Origin: Holothuria scabra
Lineage: Eukaryota; Echinodermata; Holothuroidea; Aspidochirotida; Holothuriidae
Assembly: GCA_037179385.1 (NCBI GenBank)
Contig: CM074181.1
Span: 52,028,297-52,092,296 of the forward strand
Direction: 5' to 3'
DNA length: 64,000 nucleotides
Shown: one piece after another, positions 60,106 to 64,000 of the stretch
Layout: each line of letters begins with the position of its first letter
Position numbering within the stretch: the stretch's first letter is position 1
Made by a program: the position numbers and the translations under genes
Notes under the pieces: generated by a model
The model's input: only the letters and a program-made list of their open reading frames with translations
Database searches by the model: none
Told to the model about the DNA's origin: nothing

Positions 60106-60340
60106 TACCAACTGTGTGGTCAAGTGGTTAGTGCATTCAACTTGGAGCTGGAAAGTTTGGAGTTTGACTCCTGGCCTGGTCATACTGAAACTTAAAAAAT
60201 GGAACCAACTACCATTGTGTATGGTGTTCAGTGTAGTCAATGAAGTAGGGAGAACAAGCCAATTAGCACCAACTGGAAAAAGGGCTTTAAACAGCCTTAT
60301 TTAAACCAGGTGGTTAGAAACATTCATCTAACTTGTAAAT
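60106..60340 (+). mobile_element. tRNA-derived SINE next to exon 7 acceptor
   Basis: A box TGGTCAAGTGG, B-box-like GGAGTTTGACTCC, GGCCTGGTCATACTGAAAC, AAAAATGGAACCAACTACC, AAAAAGGGCTTTAAACAGCC, CAGGTGGTTAGAAAC and an ATCTAACTTG end. Its 3' end is about 20 bp from the first base of exon 7, leaving only TAAATTCTGATCATATTTAT + ACAG between. Short frames on both strands here are incidental. Confidence 0.88.
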
Positions 60341-60359
60341 TCTGATCATATTTATACAG

Positions 60360-60582
60360 ATTACTAGGAATGGTAGAAGCCAAAGACGACTCGAGAAAGG
60401 CGGTCGAAGACAACATGGCAGAACAATACGACCAGGAGACGGAATCTCCAGTAACTACACCCACATCTTCTTCTTCATCTCACTCCCAGTCAAGAGAAAT
60501 CCCTAAAATTAGCCTACCCCGAGAGAGATCTACGTCAGCGCCAAATGTCAGCTACAATGCTGTAAATATAAATCCCAAGGAT
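60360..60582 (+). CDS. BRAF: RAF exon 7: Ser/Thr-rich linker and CR2 14-3-3 site
   Basis: The first base completes a Val codon with exon 6. The next 74 codons (residues 272-345) start LLGMVEAKDD, run through an acidic, SP/TP-containing stretch and a five-serine run, and end with RERSTSAPNVSYNAVNI. RERSTSAPNV is the CR2 signature. Its RSxSxP core is a mode-I 14-3-3 site, and Ser330 corresponds to human BRAF S365 (RAF1 S259), whose phosphorylation holds RAF inactive. The donor is gtgagt. The acceptor context is weak in pyrimidines (tttatacag), and a SINE ends about 20 bp upstream. An ATG at 60370 is internal, not a start. Confidence 0.95.
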
Positions 60583-62190
60583 GTGAGTATGATGCTTCAG
60601 TCTAACATTTAAAGGGATATTTTGTGAAAACTTTAACATTATGGAAAAGTCAGGAAATATTGAAAGTACCACAAAGTTCAAGGAAAAAGAGGTCTGACTT
60701 TATTTGCATTGATTGTTTTCATGTGTAAGTTGGTAGAACAGGGTTTAGGCCAAGGAAAATCAGATCAGGGTCTCTTCTATGGTCACAAAAAGGGGAGAGG
60801 CACCACTACCATCATTATCAGCTTCGTAACCACTGTATTTACTATTGGGATCATTGTGATTGCTACTGAAAGAAAGAAAACAAGACAGTGTGTAACAAGA
60901 TTACCAAAATTACCCACAAGGGGGTAAATATAAAATCAGTGGTCTAAGCAGTGGTCAGAAGGCTGTGGGTCTTTATTTTTAAGGCCTTTCCTAAATGGAC
61001 CTTTATTTTTATATGTGTTGAAAAAAGATTTATATAAAAGCACAGAGGCTTCTAAATGACAAAATTGAGTCATGTTGTAGACAGGGACACCTGTACTGCT
61101 AGCTTCCTCAAACAGTTATCATAAAAGATTTGTGAGAATGAAAAATGAAGAAATTCACAAATGCTGGAGAAGGTTATGAAAAGGAAAAGGCAATGACAAC
61201 AAAAAATCACACTAGAAAAAGTTAGTTCGGTAAATCGTTAAAGCATGGAATTTTGAGGAACAGCACATAGTGTACGGGGTTCCCTTGTTTTCGTGCATAC
61301 ATACAATGCTAAGCATGCATTTGTCTCAACAGCCAACCCAAATGAAAATGGGGACTCAGCCCTACTTTACAGTCGATTAGAATACATATTTTTAAACCAC
61401 AAATGGCAGTTTAAACAAAGTCCACTGCACAGAACCACACTTATGGTTTCTCCTTCTGTTACGGTTGGATTATGAAAGAATGTCATCAAATTTTCTTGTA
61501 AACTCAAATTTTGGTACAGGTGTTGTTTGTGCAGAATTTGTTTATGTATCCCAACAATTTGGAGGATGTGCACATGTCTATAGCCACCAAATCTAATCAC
61601 CGAACTTGCTTACTTGGCATTAGTCTTATTTAGCCTGCTATCAGTTGTGATGTGATCAATTGCCATATAGTCACAATGCTACATTTCAAAGGCTTAAAAA
61701 GGATGACCTCCAAAAGGAAGACCATCTTAAACTTTATCATTTGAGCAATGGATATGTGTCATTGTGAGGGCATTATTTAGTCTGCCATATCTTTACCAAA
61801 ATAATGCCCTATATTTTTGCAACCTTAGCTCATGTTGAAGACTGGGATGGCACTGTAGTAGAAGGGCAGTTATTTTTCCTGGGGGTTGTATGTACAGTGG
61901 CATAGCCTCCAGGTAGGGGACCTGGGGCTCAACCCCTGAACTTTCTGTTATCACCCACAGATTTTGTGGGTTTGTGTGAAATGTCTGAATATTGCTGACA
62001 AACCTTGGGTTTGGTTCTCTCAAAGTGTGGTCTGCTCCCCAGTTATGAATATTTACCTCAGTACTGTGTACATAGCCAAAACAAAAGGGCATTGTTTAAG
62101 CAAAATTGAAGGTGGCCTTGAACTTAATTCAGCATGGTAAGTGGTCAATGATGATGAATTAATTGCTTTGTTGGGCATTTGTCTCCACAG
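60583..62190 (+). other. BRAF: RAF intron 7
   Basis: A 1608-bp phase-0 intron, donor gtgagt and acceptor ctccacag. No gene is seen. CAGTGGCATAGCC near 61896 resembles one end of the hAT-like elements found upstream, but no partner end was found. Confidence 0.8.
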
Positions 62191-62218
62191 GATCTGGACA
62201 AACATCCAGTCAAACATG
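62191..62218 (+). CDS. BRAF: RAF exon 8: 28-nt microexon after CR2
   Basis: This 28-nt exon, acceptor ttgtctccacag and donor gtgagt, encodes DLDKHPVKH plus one base (phase 1). Reading NPKD|DLDKHPVKH, it follows exon 7 in frame. Human BRAF has, as I recall, a 37-nt exon at the same place encoding a DLIRDQGF-type segment, also entering in phase 0 and leaving in phase 1. The 9-nt difference is exactly three codons, which strongly supports this small exon. Its function is unknown beyond linking CR2 to the kinase domain. The next exon, expected to be Ser-rich ahead of the kinase, was not found before 64000. Confidence 0.8.
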
Positions 62219-64000
62219 GTGAGTACATAAATATTATTTGAAACTGAAAGGTCAAAGGGTGTGTTGTAACCCCTGTGCATTTTGTTTTGCATGACAAAAG
62301 TTTTACAAGTACTAACTTGTGGGGTTGTCAAAAGAAGGAGAGTCTCAGCAATGCTACCAATATTTGTGCAAGATGATTTACACTGTCAGAGTTCACTTTA
62401 AAATCCACAGAATGGGTAAAGCATCCCTCAGAACAGAGTACCTGTGGTCATGAAAAACGTGGGAATGCGGAAATTCATTTCAATGCTTGGACTTGAAATT
62501 AATGGAAATTGTGGGAAGTCATGGAAATTTTGACAGGTTACAGTGTTCCATTGTAACTTGGAATATCAACATGTGTTTCCACCTAAAAATTTTAAAATTT
62601 AATATTTTGTTCAACTCCTATTTTATGTATTTTTGTGTAAAATGCCTGGGTGGAGGTGTTGGAAATATCTTAATTTAGACCTGAGAGTTCTGCAAAAGTC
62701 ATAAAAATGGTTTCCCAGAAAATACAAGAACCTTTTTACAAAAAGAATTTTTAACATTTCTCCAACGGAAAGTTGAGTTAAATCTTTTTACTTATCGGAT
62801 CAAATTCATATTGTATCTATGGGAAAGGATTAACTTTTTCAGATTTGGTTTGTGGTTAGTCTGAAGTTTTCACTTCTATGAAAAGCATTTGATCGTGGAA
62901 GGAAATCACATTTAGAAGCTCAAAATTTTCTTTTCTATCTGAGCTGTGATCACATTTGTATTAAGCTTTGCATGTCAGGGTGGGTGCTTTCACATGCTGT
63001 TTCAAAAATTTGTTACAATTGAGGGTATGAAAAGCTGGTAAGGTGCAGTTGAGATAGATATGGGCTGAAGGTCACAGCAGAAGTGTAAGGAGCAAAAGAC
63101 TATAAAAGATAGAAAAGAAAAATATAAGAAGAAAACCAGGTATAAACTGAGAGGATAAAGAAGTTTAAAAACTGGCCAGCCTCTCAAAGGCTGCATCTTA
63201 CAGTTTGAAAGAAAGGATCTCGGTGCTCATTCATTTTACCCCAGCCAATAAATAAAACAAATAAAAGAGAAAAGAAAAACAAAAGCAAGAAAGAGCAGTA
63301 TTTTTTAAGTCCTGTCCATGTCATGTCGAATTTTAACAAACAAACAAATAGATGTTTGATGAGCATGTCAGTGGTTCAAATGTGGCCAGTTAATTTTTTA
63401 TTTCATTGCATTACATATCGGGTGGCTAGGACATGGGTTGGTGGGGAGTCAGGTGGTCAGTCAGATGAGATTTTAAACGTCACTCTAACACGAATGTGTA
63501 ATATATGGTGTAAACTAGATGAAAAAGTAAAGTTTAAAAATATATAATATTCAAATACGGTTCATGTTCAAATTTGGTTTCAAATACAATCCATGTCCTC
63601 CCCTTAAGTGCCCTTGTATGACACTTGGGAAATACAGCCCAATGGGCTGGGAGTTATAGGGGAGGGGGTTTGATTGAGAAGGAGAGGAAACATGGTGTTA
63701 CAAAATTGGAATATATGGGTAGAGAGTTATCCCTTCCATTATTTTATGTCATAGATGGTGACACATGACAAATTATTCTAGATTTGAGCCTTCTACTATC
63801 AAATTGGTTGAACTGCCCCTACATGCTCAAAGGGTGCAACTTTATTTGTGCAAAGCTTATTTTGTATTTAAGTATGTATAAGGAATATAAAAAAGAAAGG
63901 AAATAATGTATATTTGTATGTGTGGTAGGAGGGGATTAGATGCAGTGCAAAATATGGCTGGGGCATGCTTGTCAGTGTGCCTATGAAATGTATGAATTAA
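62219..64000 (+). other. BRAF: Start of RAF intron 8, runs off window
   Basis: The sequence after the gtgagt donor of exon 8 is AT-rich. I found no acceptor followed by a RAF-like Ser-rich or kinase-domain reading, so the intron is taken to continue past the edge. Confidence 0.6.

Larger units (their letters stand above)
50345..60359 (+). other. BRAF: RAF intron 6 (10 kb)
   Basis: The only phase-2 intron seen, 10,015 bp. More than half is one 5755-bp hAT-type element (51781-57535). SINE copies lie at 51412, 58698 and 60106 and a degenerate MITE near 50735. The stretch 50385-50700 looks repeat-like but I cannot assign it. Confidence 0.9.
11869..62218 (+). other. BRAF: RAF-family kinase gene (BRAF-like), 5' half, eight coding exons, truncated by window edge
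   Basis: RAF kinases carry signal from GTP-bound RAS to MEK and ERK at the inner face of the plasma membrane. Joining 11869-11985, 40795-40896, 43637-43843, 44417-44584, 46695-46751, 50184-50344, 60360-60582 and 62191-62218 gives one open frame of 1063 nt (354 codons plus 1 nt). Predicted order: BRS helices (residues about 42-100), RAS-binding domain (about 130-204), C1 zinc finger (215-260), Ser/Thr-rich linker, CR2 14-3-3 site (Ser330). All introns have GT donors and AG acceptors: phase 0 for introns 1-5 and 7, phase 2 for intron 6, phase 1 after exon 8. Having a BRS points to BRAF type rather than vertebrate RAF1/ARAF, which fits invertebrates that keep a single RAF. The kinase domain (CR3) is not in the window. 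Family identity rests on residue-level resemblance I recognise, not on a search. Confidence 0.95.

Noticed and set aside
61896..62085. Another hAT-like element starting CAGTGGCATAGCC
   Set aside because: No matching inverted end or target duplication found downstream.
1..64000. CRISPR array, operon or prokaryotic defence system
   Set aside because: Spliced animal kinase gene, SINEs and hAT/piggyBac-like elements show nuclear eukaryotic DNA; no regular spacer array is present.

Overview
This window is eukaryotic nuclear DNA from an animal: AT-rich, intron-dominated and crowded with short non-autonomous transposons. No bacterial, organellar or viral gene set is visible. The only protein-coding gene I can support is the N-terminal half of a RAF-family serine/threonine kinase (BRAF type, with a BRAF-specific region) on the + strand. 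It has eight coding exons spread over about 50 kb (11869 to 62218) and continues past the right edge. All eight exons join in frame across canonical GT-AG introns. They encode about 354 residues: BRS helices, the RAS-binding domain, a C1 zinc finger with every ligand present, and the CR2 14-3-3 phosphosite. The kinase domain lies beyond base 64000. The abundance of TAGGCCTA-type simple sequence, AGGTCA-rich tandem repeats and a tRNA-derived SINE suggests a marine deuterostome invertebrate such as an echinoderm or hemichordate. That is an inference; the species cannot be read from the sequence.

Layout. 1 to 11868 is the 5' flank: a 57-bp tandem array with a perfect hairpin, an inverted pair of LINE 3' ends, a TTAA-flanked element, and three hAT-like elements with 7/8 or 6/8 target duplications. 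Exon 1 is at 11869-11985. Intron 1 (11986-40794, 28.8 kb) carries several TTAA-flanked MITE families (12990, 13291, 30212, 32199, 32540 and 39976), a CRE-bearing foldback element (14699), SINE copies on both strands, a 31-bp perfect hairpin (22943), a nuclear-receptor half-site array (23401) and a SINE interrupted by a MITE (40325). Exons 2-5 lie at 40795-46751, the C1 exon at 50184-50344, the CR2 exon at 60360-60582 and a 28-nt microexon at 62191-62218. Intron 5 holds two terminal-inverted-repeat elements. Intron 6 holds a 5755-bp hAT-type element bounded by a perfect 8-bp target duplication. A SINE ends about 20 bp upstream of the exon 7 acceptor.

Function. RAS-GTP binds the RBD and C1 units encoded here, and 14-3-3 binds the CR2 serine to hold the kinase inactive. 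Heterodimerisation is through the BRS. I see no novel multi-gene system. The most interesting material is the layered transposon history of the introns and its closeness to splice sites and to the first exon. Nearly all remaining short open frames are chance or transposon-derived.
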